Origin: Amycolatopsis oliviviridis
GTDB taxonomy: Bacteria; Actinomycetota; Actinomycetes; Mycobacteriales; Pseudonocardiaceae
Assembly: GCF_014654365.1 (NCBI RefSeq)
Contig: NZ_BNAY01000001.1
Span: forward strand, 1,240,001 to 1,304,000
Direction: 5' to 3'
DNA: 64,000 bases
This document shows, one piece after another, positions 1 to 8,654 of this stretch (position 1 is the first letter of the stretch; each line of letters starts with the position of its first letter). Under the pieces are notes generated by a model that saw only the letters and a program-made list of their open reading frames with translations, was not told the DNA's origin and made no database searches. The position numbers and the translations under genes are program-made.

Positions 1-701
1 GCGCCTTCTTCGACGAAGAGGGTGGGGGCGAGCAGCGCGAGGACGATCGTCGCGGTTCCCAGGACTGCGCCCGCGCCGTCGATCGGGTCAGGGTGCAGGT
101 CGGCGGGATCGTCGGCGGGGATGCCGATCCGGATGCCGAGGAACGCGAGGGCGGCGACCGGCACGTTCACCAGCAGCAAGGCCTGCCAGGGCGCGATGGC
201 CAGCGCGAGCCCGCCGGCCGTGGGGCCGAGGGCGAGGCCGACCAGGCCCACGGTCGAGATGAGTGTGGTCGCGCGGACGCGCAGGACGTCCTCGTCGAAC
301 AGGCGGAACGCGAGGGCGAGCGAGCCCGGTGTCGTCATCGCCGCCGCGACCCCCATGAGGGCCCGGACGGCGATGAGCTGCCACGCGACGGTGACGAACG
401 CCGTGGCCAGGCTCGCCACGGCGAGGAGCACGAGTCCGGTGAGCATGATCTTGCGCCTGCCCACGCGGTCGGCCAGCGCGCCGAAGGCCAGCATCAGGCC
501 GCCGAACACGACGGCATAGACGCCGGTCACCCATTGCAGGGTGGTCGTCGAGGCGGCCAGTTCGCGGCCGATGGTCGGCAACGCGACGTTGAGGATCGAG
601 TTGTCGAGCATCTCGAACAGGAAGACGGCCGAGAGACCGGCCAGCGCGGGCCAGGCTTCGATCAGGGACCGGGGTTTGTCGAGAGTGCGGGAACGCACCA
701 T
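1..701 (-). CDS. MFS transporter, DHA2/EmrB-type (partial, runs off the left edge)
   Basis: N-terminal 233 residues of a major facilitator superfamily drug exporter. The ATG at 701 follows an AAGGAG ribosome site. The protein begins MVRSRTLDKP and soon shows the DHA2-family helix 1 signature FEMLDNSILNVALPTIG. The loop 2-3 motif GALADRVGRRK follows, then several hydrophobic helices. Proteins with this signature are usually proton-coupled multidrug exporters of 14 helices in the cytoplasmic membrane. The substrate cannot be read from sequence. The gene is incomplete, so intactness cannot be judged. The next gene on the same strand (M36 peptidase) is separated by a strong palindrome, so this gene is probably transcribed alone. 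Confidence 0.85.
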   Translation of the reverse strand, partial: MVRSRTLDKPRSLIEAWPALAGLSAVFLFEMLDNSILNVALPTIGRELAASTTTLQWVTGVYAVVFGGLMLAFGALADRVGRRKIMLTGLVLLAVASLATAFVTVAWQLIAVRALMGVAAAMTTPGSLALAFRLFDEDVLRVRATTLISTVGLVGLALGPTAGGLALAIAPWQALLLVNVPVAALAFLGIRIGIPADDPADLHPDPIDGAGAVLGTATIVLALLAPTLFVEEG

Positions 702-815
702 GACACTCCTTCGAGGTGAAGGAGTGACGGATCGTTCGATACCGCGTATGCGCGTGCTCGGGAGAGGAGCACGTTTCTACCCCGATGTCTCGAGCGTACG
801 ACATCTCCGCCCGTG

Positions 816-870
816 TGTCATGAAAGGGTCGTTCAGGACACTTTTCGTCCTGAACGGCCCTTTCATGACA
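816..870. terminator. Palindrome family A, probable terminator of the M36 peptidase gene
   Basis: Two 24-base arms (left starting TGTCATGAAAGGG, right ending CCCTTTCATGACA) differ at one position and surround a short A/T-containing loop. It begins 11 bases past the M36 peptidase stop on the minus strand. There is no U-tract, as is common for actinobacterial hairpins. The same sequence recurs at 53245-53299, so it is also a dispersed repeat. Confidence 0.7.
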
Positions 871-880
871 GGTCAGCGGG

Positions 881-3667
881 TCAGGCGGGAGCGCCCCGGA
901 CCGCCAGCCTCTGCACGTCCATGTAGAGGCATCCGGCCGTGGTCGGCTGCGGCGAGCAGGTCAGGTCCGGATAGAACGACAGCTGGTTGGACGCGACGGT
1001 CAGGCGCACGAACCGCACACCGGTGGCGCTGCCCGGCGCGAGCTGGAGCGCGGTGAGCTTTTTCAGGTCGGCGGGTTTGAAGTCCCCGCTCCCCGCCTTC
1101 ACCCAGTTCGTGCCGTCCACCGAGGTTTCGACGGTGACGTCCTTGGCCGCGGCGGGCGGGTCGTCGCCGCAGACGTTGGACGGGTCGATCTCGATGGCGC
1201 TGACGTTGACCGGTTTGCCCAGCTTGATCGTCACGAACCGCGTCTCGACCGTGCCGTCGGGGCGGACGACCTTGTCGGTCGACCAGCCGCCACCGCCGCC
1301 GAGCACCGATGACGTCGCCAGGTCACCGGGACCGCAGCCGTAGAGGGTGTAGTCGACGCCGTTGAACCCGGCGACCGCGGCACCGGCGGTGCCGGAGGCC
1401 CAGTTGAGCCGCAGCGACCAGTCGAGCTTGGTGGTACCCGAGCGCACCGAGACCGTGCGGGTCTCGCTGTCCGCGCCGCCTCCGGAGGCGTAGACCTTCG
1501 GATAGGTGCCCGGGACCACGCCGGGGATGCTGTAGCCGCCGGCGGCGTCGGTGACCGCGGACAGCGAGCCGCCGAACCCGGAGTCGTGTCCGCCGAACCG
1601 GACGGAGACGCCCGCGAGCGGGGTACCGCTGTCGCGGTCGGTGACCTTGCCGGACACGGTCCCGGTCGGGGTTCCCGCGGGCGGCGGGGTGGAGAAGTCC
1701 TCGGCCGGTTCGGTGTCGGCGCCGGTGATCGTCGCGGCGAAGTAGCCCATGCCGCGGGCGGCGAAGGCCTTCCACAGCTTGGCGTGCGCGCGGCCGCCGT
1801 TGATCACCGTGTCCGCCTGCAGGATCGCGTTCCGCATGTCCAGGAAGGACGGCGACGCGGGCGAAAGCTCCATCGCGCGGGTGACCAGTGCCCGTGTCAG
1901 CGGCACACCGAGCGCGGAGCGGACGTCCCACAGCGTGCTCGCCCAGATCTCGCCGTCGGCGTGGACCTCGGGGAAGCCGATGATCCGGCCGACGTCGCCG
2001 TAGGTGTAGCCGCCGGGGCCCGCGCCGGGCGTACCGGGGCACTGCGGCGCGGTGGCACCGACCGGGCAGTCCAGCGGCTGGGTCCGGGCGAGGGGCACGC
2101 CGTTGCTGACGTAGTCGCCGCCGAGGAGTTCGCCGGGTGCCGAAGTGTCCTTGATCGCGTTACGCCCGACGAGGTAGTCGAAGGCGTACCAGTCGCTCCA
2201 CGCCTCGCCCATCGCGCCGGACTGGAAGGTGTTCAGCGTCGAATTGCCCTGCGCGTCGACGACGAGCCGGTTGGACAGGCCGTGGGTGTACTCGTGGTGG
2301 ATGATCGTGGCGTCGTCGGCGGAGTTCGCTGCGAGGAACGGGTCGTTGGGGTCCCGGGGATCGTGGAACAGGAACATCCCCATCGTCGGTGCCTTGCCGT
2401 CCGGCGGGGTGCCCATGAACGCGTTGTCGTAGTAGCCCGGCGTCTCGGCGCCGAGCAGGGTGTGGACCTGGACGGCGTCGCCGTCGACCTTCTCGAAGTT
2501 GCCCGCCTCGCGGGTGAACCCGATCGGGAAGGAGGCCAGGTGGTCGTGGAAGCTCCCGACGTAGGCCAGCGCCTGCACGGCGTTCTGTTCCCGGTTCTTC
2601 GCCCACGAGCCCGGTGTCTTCGGGTCCCAGGAGCACGGCCTCGCCGCCGAACAGGGCGGGCCGACGACGGCGTTGAAGTCGGTGAACTTGTAGCGGTAGG
2701 TGCCGTCGGTGTTCGGCCCGATCTCTTCCTGTGGCTGGAACTTCTGGTCGCCGTTGACGTCGGCGGCGACGTGCGCGACGTTGCCGTCGAGGGTCTTGGC
2801 GTCGGCGGGCAGCCAGCCCTTCTGGGTCAGGTTGACCTGCTTCTGCGGGCCGGGCTGGGCCTCCCACGCGAGCCCTTTGGCGCCGTCGGCGTCGTTCGCG
2901 CGGCTGACCAGGTTCTTGCGGTAGAGCAGCTTGCCGGTCCCCGCGTCGGTCACTTCCTGGAACATCTTGTCCACGGCGGGTTTGGTCAGCGTGTACCAGG
3001 CGGGACGGATGCCGTCGGGGGTGAGGAACGCGACCCGCTCGGCGTCCGGGGCGGGTGCGGCCAAGGCACTCGCGCCGAGCGACTCGGGAAGGCCGCGCAC
3101 GGGCGAGCCGTCCAGCTGGATCAGCCTGCCGTCCTTGGTGACGTGTGCCTTCAGCCCGTTGCCGAAGACCGTGACGCCGCCGACGGCCTGGGTGAAGGAC
3201 AGGTGGTGCGTGCCTTCGACGTCGACGTAGTCCTTGCGCAGGGTCAGTTTCGCGGTGTCGCCGGCACTGAGCCCGACGAGTCCTTCCTGCTGCCGCAGGT
3301 AGTTCAGCACGATGTCGCGGGGCGACCGGGAACTCGGTCCGGTGAGGAACCCGTCGGTGCGGGCGAGGACGCGGGGTGTGCCGGTCAGCTCGTCGAAATC
3401 GAGTACGGCCTGGTTCCCGAGTTCCGCTCGCGCCTTGGCGACGGAGTTCGCCCGGGACGCTGAAAGCCGGTCTTGCGCGGCGAGAGGGTGCGGGCTGGTT
3501 CTCGCCGTGTCGCGGACATCGACGTCTTTCCCGGATCTGTCCGGTGTGGTGTGGACGGCGCCCGGTGCCGGTGCCGCGCCGGCTTGGGGCGCTGTGATCA
3601 GCGCTAATACTGTCATTGCGGTCACGGCGCACAACGAGGCACGCGAACGCGACGAACGTGACGTCAC
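881..3667 (-). CDS. Secreted M36 (fungalysin-type) zinc metalloprotease
   Basis: A 928-residue exported protease. The GTG at 3667 is chosen because GAGGGG lies six bases before it and the product then starts with a basic region and a hydrophobic signal ending near AGAAPAPG. A longer frame from 3862 would overlap the divergent sigma factor gene. An FTP-like propeptide (about 40-260) precedes the catalytic domain. That domain has the zinc motif HEYTH near residue 455 and the downstream glutamate ligand in GEAWSDWYAFDY. A carboxypeptidase-regulatory-like beta-sandwich (VSGKVTDRDSGTPLAGVSV) and a C-terminal discoidin-like domain follow, probably for surface or carbohydrate binding. It is expected to be released and auto-processed outside the cell. 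The gene is monocistronic. Confidence 0.92.
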   Translation of the reverse strand: MTSRSSRSRASLCAVTAMTVLALITAPQAGAAPAPGAVHTTPDRSGKDVDVRDTARTSPHPLAAQDRLSASRANSVAKARAELGNQAVLDFDELTGTPRVLARTDGFLTGPSSRSPRDIVLNYLRQQEGLVGLSAGDTAKLTLRKDYVDVEGTHHLSFTQAVGGVTVFGNGLKAHVTKDGRLIQLDGSPVRGLPESLGASALAAPAPDAERVAFLTPDGIRPAWYTLTKPAVDKMFQEVTDAGTGKLLYRKNLVSRANDADGAKGLAWEAQPGPQKQVNLTQKGWLPADAKTLDGNVAHVAADVNGDQKFQPQEEIGPNTDGTYRYKFTDFNAVVGPPCSAARPCSWDPKTPGSWAKNREQNAVQALAYVGSFHDHLASFPIGFTREAGNFEKVDGDAVQVHTLLGAETPGYYDNAFMGTPPDGKAPTMGMFLFHDPRDPNDPFLAANSADDATIIHHEYTHGLSNRLVVDAQGNSTLNTFQSGAMGEAWSDWYAFDYLVGRNAIKDTSAPGELLGGDYVSNGVPLARTQPLDCPVGATAPQCPGTPGAGPGGYTYGDVGRIIGFPEVHADGEIWASTLWDVRSALGVPLTRALVTRAMELSPASPSFLDMRNAILQADTVINGGRAHAKLWKAFAARGMGYFAATITGADTEPAEDFSTPPPAGTPTGTVSGKVTDRDSGTPLAGVSVRFGGHDSGFGGSLSAVTDAAGGYSIPGVVPGTYPKVYASGGGADSETRTVSVRSGTTKLDWSLRLNWASGTAGAAVAGFNGVDYTLYGCGPGDLATSSVLGGGGGWSTDKVVRPDGTVETRFVTIKLGKPVNVSAIEIDPSNVCGDDPPAAAKDVTVETSVDGTNWVKAGSGDFKPADLKKLTALQLAPGSATGVRFVRLTVASNQLSFYPDLTCSPQPTTAGCLYMDVQRLAVRGAPA

Positions 3668-3821
3668 TCCAGACCCCTCTCTCGGTGGTGACGCAGACGT
3701 TCCCTTCGTACCGATACAGTCACTGTGGACGTCAGCGCCGATCAGGTACGGCCATCCCGGTGAGCGGTACCCCCCGGCCGAGAACCGTCCACAGTGGAAT
3801 GAGCGGGATTCGTAGGGGAAA

Positions 3822-4724
3822 ATGGACGGCGCCACGGAATTCGAGCGGCTGCGGCCTGTCATGTTCGGGCTCGCGTACCGCCTCCTCGGTTCGGCGGCGG
3901 AGGCGGAAGACGCCGTGCAGGACGCCTACCTGAAGTGGGCGGGCGCCGAACGCGAGTCGATCGGGTCGCCGCGGGCATGGCTGGCGAAGGTGGTCACCAA
4001 TCTGTGCCTGAACCGGCTGACCTCGGCCAGGGTCCAACGTGAACGGTATGTCGGGCCATGGCTGCCCGAACCGGTCCTGACCTCGGACGACGTACTCGGT
4101 CCGCTGGAGACGGCCGAGCAGCGGGAGTCGGTGTCGCTGGCGATGCTGGTGCTTCTGGAGCAGCTCGGCCCGGTCGAGCGTGCGGTGTTCGTGCTGAAGG
4201 AGGCGTTCGCCTACAGCCATCGGGAGATCGGCGCGATCCTCGACATCTCCGAGGTCAACTCGCGTCAGCTGCACAGCCGTGCGCGACGGGCGCTGGACCG
4301 GTCGGACGAGCGACGGGTTTCGAACCCGTCGCTCATCGAAGTCGAGAAGCTGGTCGAGAGCTTCCTGTCGGCGGCGCGGAACGGTGACCTGCCCGCCTTG
4401 GAGAGTCTGCTGACCGCCGAGGTCACGGCGTGGTCGGACGGCGGCGGCAAGGTCACCGCGGCCCGGCGTCCGGTGCACGGCGCGGCGCGGGTCGCCCGTC
4501 TGTACGCCGGGATGTTCGCCTCCGTCGCGCCGGTGTCGATCACGATCGGCGAGGTCAACGGGGGTCCCGCGGTGATCGCGACGGCCGGTGACGCCTTGTT
4601 CGGCATTCTCGGGTTCGAGGTGGTGGACGGCCGCATCGCCGGGCTGCGCGCGGTCGCGAATCCGGACAAACTCGCGTACCTCTCGCGGCAGCTGTCACGT
4701 TCCGGGTGGCCCTCCGGTTCTTGA
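3822..4724 (+). CDS. sigJ: ECF41-family RNA polymerase sigma factor (SigJ-like)
   Basis: A 300-residue extracytoplasmic-function sigma factor. Region 2 is at residues 8-75 and region 4 at about 105-155 (ERAVFVLKEAFAYSHREIGAIL). It carries the extra C-terminal SnoaL-like domain that defines ECF41, with both diagnostic motifs: DGGGK near residue 206 and NPDKL near 287. In characterised ECF41 factors this domain tunes activity in place of an anti-sigma factor. The start follows AGGGGAAA. The next gene, an NAD(P)-binding oxidoreductase 34 bases downstream, is the usual ECF41 partner and probable target. I could not identify a convincing ECF41 promoter upstream. Confidence 0.93.
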   Translation: MDGATEFERLRPVMFGLAYRLLGSAAEAEDAVQDAYLKWAGAERESIGSPRAWLAKVVTNLCLNRLTSARVQRERYVGPWLPEPVLTSDDVLGPLETAEQRESVSLAMLVLLEQLGPVERAVFVLKEAFAYSHREIGAILDISEVNSRQLHSRARRALDRSDERRVSNPSLIEVEKLVESFLSAARNGDLPALESLLTAEVTAWSDGGGKVTAARRPVHGAARVARLYAGMFASVAPVSITIGEVNGGPAVIATAGDALFGILGFEVVDGRIAGLRAVANPDKLAYLSRQLSRSGWPSGS

Positions 4725-4758
4725 GGGTGGAAGCTCTCGTGAACGGAGGACCTGGGTG

Positions 4759-5514
4759 ATGAAACCGATTCTGGTGACCGGCGGTACCGGCGACCTCGGC
4801 CGCGAGGTGGTGCGGCGGCTGGCGGCCGAAGATCGGCCGGTCCGGGTCATGAGCAGGCGTCCGCATCCCTCGGACGTCGCCCACGAGTGGGCACAATGCG
4901 ACCTGAAGACCGGCGACGGTCTCGCGGAGGCTGTCGACGGTGTCTCGGCGATCATCCACTGCGCGTCGACCCTGGGCCGCGGGGACGAGCGGGTGACGCG
5001 GAACCTGACCGAAGCGGCGCGGCACGCGGGCAGCCCGCATCTGGTGTACATCTCGATCGTCGGCATCGACGTGATCCGGTTCTTCTACTACGACGAGAAG
5101 CTGGCCTCGGAAAAGGTGATCGAGGAGTCCGGCCTGCCGTGGACGGTGCTGCGCGCGACGCAGTTCCACGAGCTGGTCGCGCGGGCGTCGGCGGCGCAGC
5201 GGCGGCTGCCGGTGACGTTCATGCCGTCCGGGTTCCGGTTCCAGCCGGTCAGCACCGGCGACGTCGCGGACCGGCTGGTCGCGCTGGCCTCCGGCGAGGC
5301 GTCGGGGCGGGTGCCGGACATGGGCGGCCCAGAGGTGCGCGACGCCCGTGACCTGGCGGAGGCGTATCAGCGGTCGGTGAGGCGGAAGAAGCCGATCGTG
5401 TCACTGTGGCTGCCGGGCAAGGCGTTCCGGGCGTTCCGCGCGGGCGGCAACCTGACGCCGGAGAACGCGACCGGTGTGGGCACCTTCGAGGAGTTCCTCG
5501 CCTCCCGCGTTTAG
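4759..5514 (+). CDS. NAD(P)-binding NmrA/SDR-like oxidoreductase
   Basis: A 251-residue Rossmann protein starting MKPILVTGGTGDLGREVV, the GxxGxxG dinucleotide-binding motif at residues 8-14. The product resembles NmrA-like and atypical short-chain dehydrogenases that act on NAD(P)H-dependent substrates or sense redox state. The start is set by GGAGG ten bases before the ATG; an overlapping GTG at 4756 is an alternative. It lies 34 bases after the ECF41 sigma gene in the same direction, so the two are probably one operon, as is typical for that sigma group. The substrate is unknown. The stop codon region overlaps half of a palindromic repeat found at 29770-29828. Confidence 0.85.
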   Translation: MKPILVTGGTGDLGREVVRRLAAEDRPVRVMSRRPHPSDVAHEWAQCDLKTGDGLAEAVDGVSAIIHCASTLGRGDERVTRNLTEAARHAGSPHLVYISIVGIDVIRFFYYDEKLASEKVIEESGLPWTVLRATQFHELVARASAAQRRLPVTFMPSGFRFQPVSTGDVADRLVALASGEASGRVPDMGGPEVRDARDLAEAYQRSVRRKKPIVSLWLPGKAFRAFRAGGNLTPENATGVGTFEEFLASRV

Positions 5515-5527
5515 TCCTCTGGATGCG
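5514..5527. repeat. Half-copy of palindrome family E
   Basis: The 14 bases GTCCTCTGGATGCG match exactly the inverse of one arm of the palindrome at 29770-29828. They begin two bases before the end of the preceding stop region. The other arm is missing. The ATG inside it (5523) has no ribosome site and is unlikely to be the mannosidase start. Confidence 0.5.
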
Positions 5528-5570
5528 TCCACACCGAGCCGTGCTCACGGGTGCGAGTTACGGTGACCTG

Positions 5571-8500
5571 GTGACGATCACCGGATTCTTCTCCTCCTTC
5601 GAAACGGGTGATCCACAGCCGGTGGATCCGGCCTTGCGGGTCGGCACCGGACCGGGTTCGTCGCCGACCGCGAAGACGGGCGTCGGGTTCACCGGCGCGC
5701 ACGCCCTCCGCTACGAGAACACGCTGCGCGCGACGGTGTTCGAAGTGGACATCGAGGTCACCGACCACACGGAACTGTCCTATGTGGTCTTTCCCGAAGC
5801 CGAGACCGACGCCGTGCCCACCTACCGCAGCACGTTCGTGGCGCTGGACGTCGAGTTCGCCGACGGGACGGCCGCCGGGTTCAGCGCCGCGGCCCAGGGC
5901 CTGGACAAGACGCTGTACGTGGACCAGTGGAATCTGGTGCGGCGCGGGCTGGGCGGGTTCGCCGGACGGCGGATCGCCCGGATCGTCCTGGTCAGCGAAC
6001 CGCCGGACGGCGCGAGCGCGGGCTGGCTGGACGACGTCCGGATCGTCGACCGCACCGTCGAGGTCCGCGACCCTGTCGACCACGTCCGCACCACCCGCGG
6101 CACGCACTCCAGCGACAAGTTCTCGCGGGGCAACAACTTCCCCGCGACCGCTGTCCCGCACGGCTTCAACTTCTGGACCCCGGTCACCGACGCGGGCGTG
6201 ACGAACTGGCTCTACAGCTACCACCGGCACAACGACGCCGAGAACCGCCCGGCGCTGCAGGCGTTCGCGCTGTCGCATCAGCCGAGTCCGTGGATGGGCG
6301 ACCGGCACACCTTCCAGGTGATGCCGGGGATCGGCCCGGTCGAAGCCGCCCGTGACCGGCGCGCGCTCGCGTTCTCCCATGACGACGAGATCGACCGGCC
6401 GCATCACTACGGTGTCCGGTTCGCCAACGGCATCACCACCGACATCGCCCCGGCGGATCACGCGGCGCTGTTCCGCTTCACCTTCCCGGGTGATCGCGGC
6501 TGGCTGCTGTTCGACAACGCCCGCAACCGCGGTGGCCTCCGGCTGGATCCGGCGAACGGCGTGGTCAGCGGCCACACCTGGGTCCGCAGCAGGTTGTCGG
6601 CCGGGGCGCGGCGGATGTTCGTCCACGCCGAGTTCGACGTCCCGGCCGAACGCGGCGGGAAGATCCGCCGCCCGGCCTGGCGCACGGTGACCGGGTTCCT
6701 GGAGTTCGCGGCCGGTGAGGTGACGATGCGGATCGCGACGTCGCTGATCAGCCTCGCGCAGGCGAAGCGGAACCTCGAACTGGAGATCCCCGCCGGCACG
6801 AGCTTCGAGCAGGTCCGCGGCCGGGCCCGCGCGCAGTGGGCGGAGGTGCTGGACCGGGTCGAGATCGAGGGAGCGACCGAGGACCAGCGCACGACGTTCT
6901 ACTCCAATCTCTACCGCCTGTTCCTGTATCCGAACTCCGCGCACGAGGACACGCCGAAGGGCGTCCGTCACGCGAGTCCGGTGATCCGCCGCCTGTGGCC
7001 GAGCACGCGTACCAGGACCGGCGCGAAGATCGTGGACGGCGAGATGTACGTCAACAACGGCTTCTGGGACACCTACCGCACCACGTGGCCGGCGTACGCG
7101 CTGCTCACCCCCGGCCGGTGCGGGCGGATGATCGACGGGTTCGTCCGGCAGTACCGCGAAGGCGGCTGGATCTCGCGCTGGTCCTCCCCCGGGTACGCCA
7201 ACCTCATGACCGGCACCAGTTCCGATGTGGCGTTCGCCGACGCGTACCTCAAAGGTGTGCGCGGCTTCGACGTCGAGGCGGCCTACGAGGCGGGGTTGAA
7301 GAACGCGACGGTGACTCCGCGCGGGCAGAGCGTCGGCCGGAAGGGCCTGCACGAGTCGATCTTCCTCCGGTTCACGCCGACGTCGGTCCACGAAGGCCTG
7401 TCGTGGGCGCTGGAGGGCTGTGTCAACGACTTCGGCCTGGCCAACCTCGCCGGGGCACTCGGCCACCACGACGACGCCGCGTACTTCCGGCAGCGCTCAC
7501 AGCAGTACGCGAACCACTTCGACCACCTGATCGGGTTCTTCCAGGGCCGCAACCGTGACGGCAGCCGCCATTTCGCCGCCGAGGGCTACGACCCCGAAGC
7601 GTGGGGCGGCGACTTCACCGAGACGAACTCCTGGAACACCGCCTTCTCCGTCCCGCACGACGGCGCCGGGCTGGCCGCGCTGCACGGCGGCATCGAGGCG
7701 CTGGAGTCCAAACTGGACACGTTCTTCGCGACGCCGGAGACCGGGCGCAAACCGGGTTCCTACGGCGGGCTGATCCACGAGATGACCGAGGCCCGCGACG
7801 TCCGGATGGGACAGTACGGGCATTCCAACCAGCCGTCGCACCATATTCCGTGGATCTACAACTACGCCGGCGCGCCTTCGAAGACGCAGCGGATCGTGCG
7901 AGAGATCCTGCGTCGGCTCTACGTGGGCAGCGACCTGGGCCAGGGCTATCCGGGTGACGAGGACAACGGCGAGATGTCCGCCTGGTACGTCTTCGGCGCG
8001 CTCGGGTTCTACCCGCTGGCGATGGGCAGCCCCGAGTACGCGATCGGCTCGCCGCTGTTCACGAAAGCGACCGTCCACCTGGAGAACGGGAAGGACCTGG
8101 TCATCGAGGCGCCCGGCAACACGGAGGCCACCGTGTACGTCCAAGGGCTGACGATCGACGGACGGCCGCACGAGAGCAGCACGCTGGCGCATTCGGCGCT
8201 GGCCGACGGGGCGGTGCTGGAGTTCACGATGGGCGGGCAGCCCTCGGAGTGGGGCCGGTCCCCCGCCGAGCCCGCCGCTCCGAGCCCGCTCACGGACATC
8301 ACGGCGGGCACCGGTCCCCTGTTCGACGACACCACCAAGACCGAAGTCACCTTCTCCGAACGCGAACCGGTCATCGATTTCCCCGTCGAGGACACTTCCC
8401 GCGAGGTCGTGATGTACACGCTGACCTCGGGAAGCCGCCGGGGTGATCCGCGTTCGTGGGTGCTGGAGGGATCCGACGACGGCGAGCGCTGGACGCTGCT

Positions 8501-8654
8501 GGACCAGCGTGAGGGCGAGACGTTCCGATGGCGCCGTCAGACGCGGCCGTTCGCCCTCGCCGAGCCGGCGCGGCACGCCCGATACCGTCTTCGCGTCACC
8601 TCGTCCACCGCCCGGCGGGTCACCCTCGCCCAAGGAGAGCTGCTCGCCCGATGA
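5571..8654 (+). CDS. Glycoside hydrolase family 92 alpha-mannosidase
   Basis: About 1027 residues. GH92 enzymes are calcium-dependent exo-alpha-mannosidases. Hallmark blocks are present in order: GRKP/SHDDEID-type N-terminal beta-sandwich, GFWDTYRTTWP, a stretch with NQPSHHIPWIYNYAGAPSKT, and GYPGDEDNGEMSAWYVF. The C-terminal 150 residues form a discoidin-like sandwich. No signal peptide is visible, so it may act inside the cell or be exported by another route. The start is uncertain: GTG 5571 begins right before the conserved FFSSFE segment, while ATG 5523 lies in a repeat and has no ribosome site. The stop overlaps the FUSC gene start (ATGA), suggesting coupled translation. Confidence 0.9.
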   Translation: MTITGFFSSFETGDPQPVDPALRVGTGPGSSPTAKTGVGFTGAHALRYENTLRATVFEVDIEVTDHTELSYVVFPEAETDAVPTYRSTFVALDVEFADGTAAGFSAAAQGLDKTLYVDQWNLVRRGLGGFAGRRIARIVLVSEPPDGASAGWLDDVRIVDRTVEVRDPVDHVRTTRGTHSSDKFSRGNNFPATAVPHGFNFWTPVTDAGVTNWLYSYHRHNDAENRPALQAFALSHQPSPWMGDRHTFQVMPGIGPVEAARDRRALAFSHDDEIDRPHHYGVRFANGITTDIAPADHAALFRFTFPGDRGWLLFDNARNRGGLRLDPANGVVSGHTWVRSRLSAGARRMFVHAEFDVPAERGGKIRRPAWRTVTGFLEFAAGEVTMRIATSLISLAQAKRNLELEIPAGTSFEQVRGRARAQWAEVLDRVEIEGATEDQRTTFYSNLYRLFLYPNSAHEDTPKGVRHASPVIRRLWPSTRTRTGAKIVDGEMYVNNGFWDTYRTTWPAYALLTPGRCGRMIDGFVRQYREGGWISRWSSPGYANLMTGTSSDVAFADAYLKGVRGFDVEAAYEAGLKNATVTPRGQSVGRKGLHESIFLRFTPTSVHEGLSWALEGCVNDFGLANLAGALGHHDDAAYFRQRSQQYANHFDHLIGFFQGRNRDGSRHFAAEGYDPEAWGGDFTETNSWNTAFSVPHDGAGLAALHGGIEALESKLDTFFATPETGRKPGSYGGLIHEMTEARDVRMGQYGHSNQPSHHIPWIYNYAGAPSKTQRIVREILRRLYVGSDLGQGYPGDEDNGEMSAWYVFGALGFYPLAMGSPEYAIGSPLFTKATVHLENGKDLVIEAPGNTEATVYVQGLTIDGRPHESSTLAHSALADGAVLEFTMGGQPSEWGRSPAEPAAPSPLTDITAGTGPLFDDTTKTEVTFSEREPVIDFPVEDTSREVVMYTLTSGSRRGDPRSWVLEGSDDGERWTLLDQREGETFRWRRQTRPFALAEPARHARYRLRVTSSTARRVTLAQGELLAR

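Noticed and set aside
1586..3463. Open plus-strand frame of 625 residues inside the M36 peptidase gene
   Set aside because: Its codon composition is the mirror of the real gene (high GC in all positions); no ribosome site and no recognisable domain.
5523..5571. ATG 5523 as start of the GH92 gene
   Set aside because: Lies within a half-palindrome repeat and lacks a ribosome site; GTG 5571 begins at the conserved FFSSFE region.
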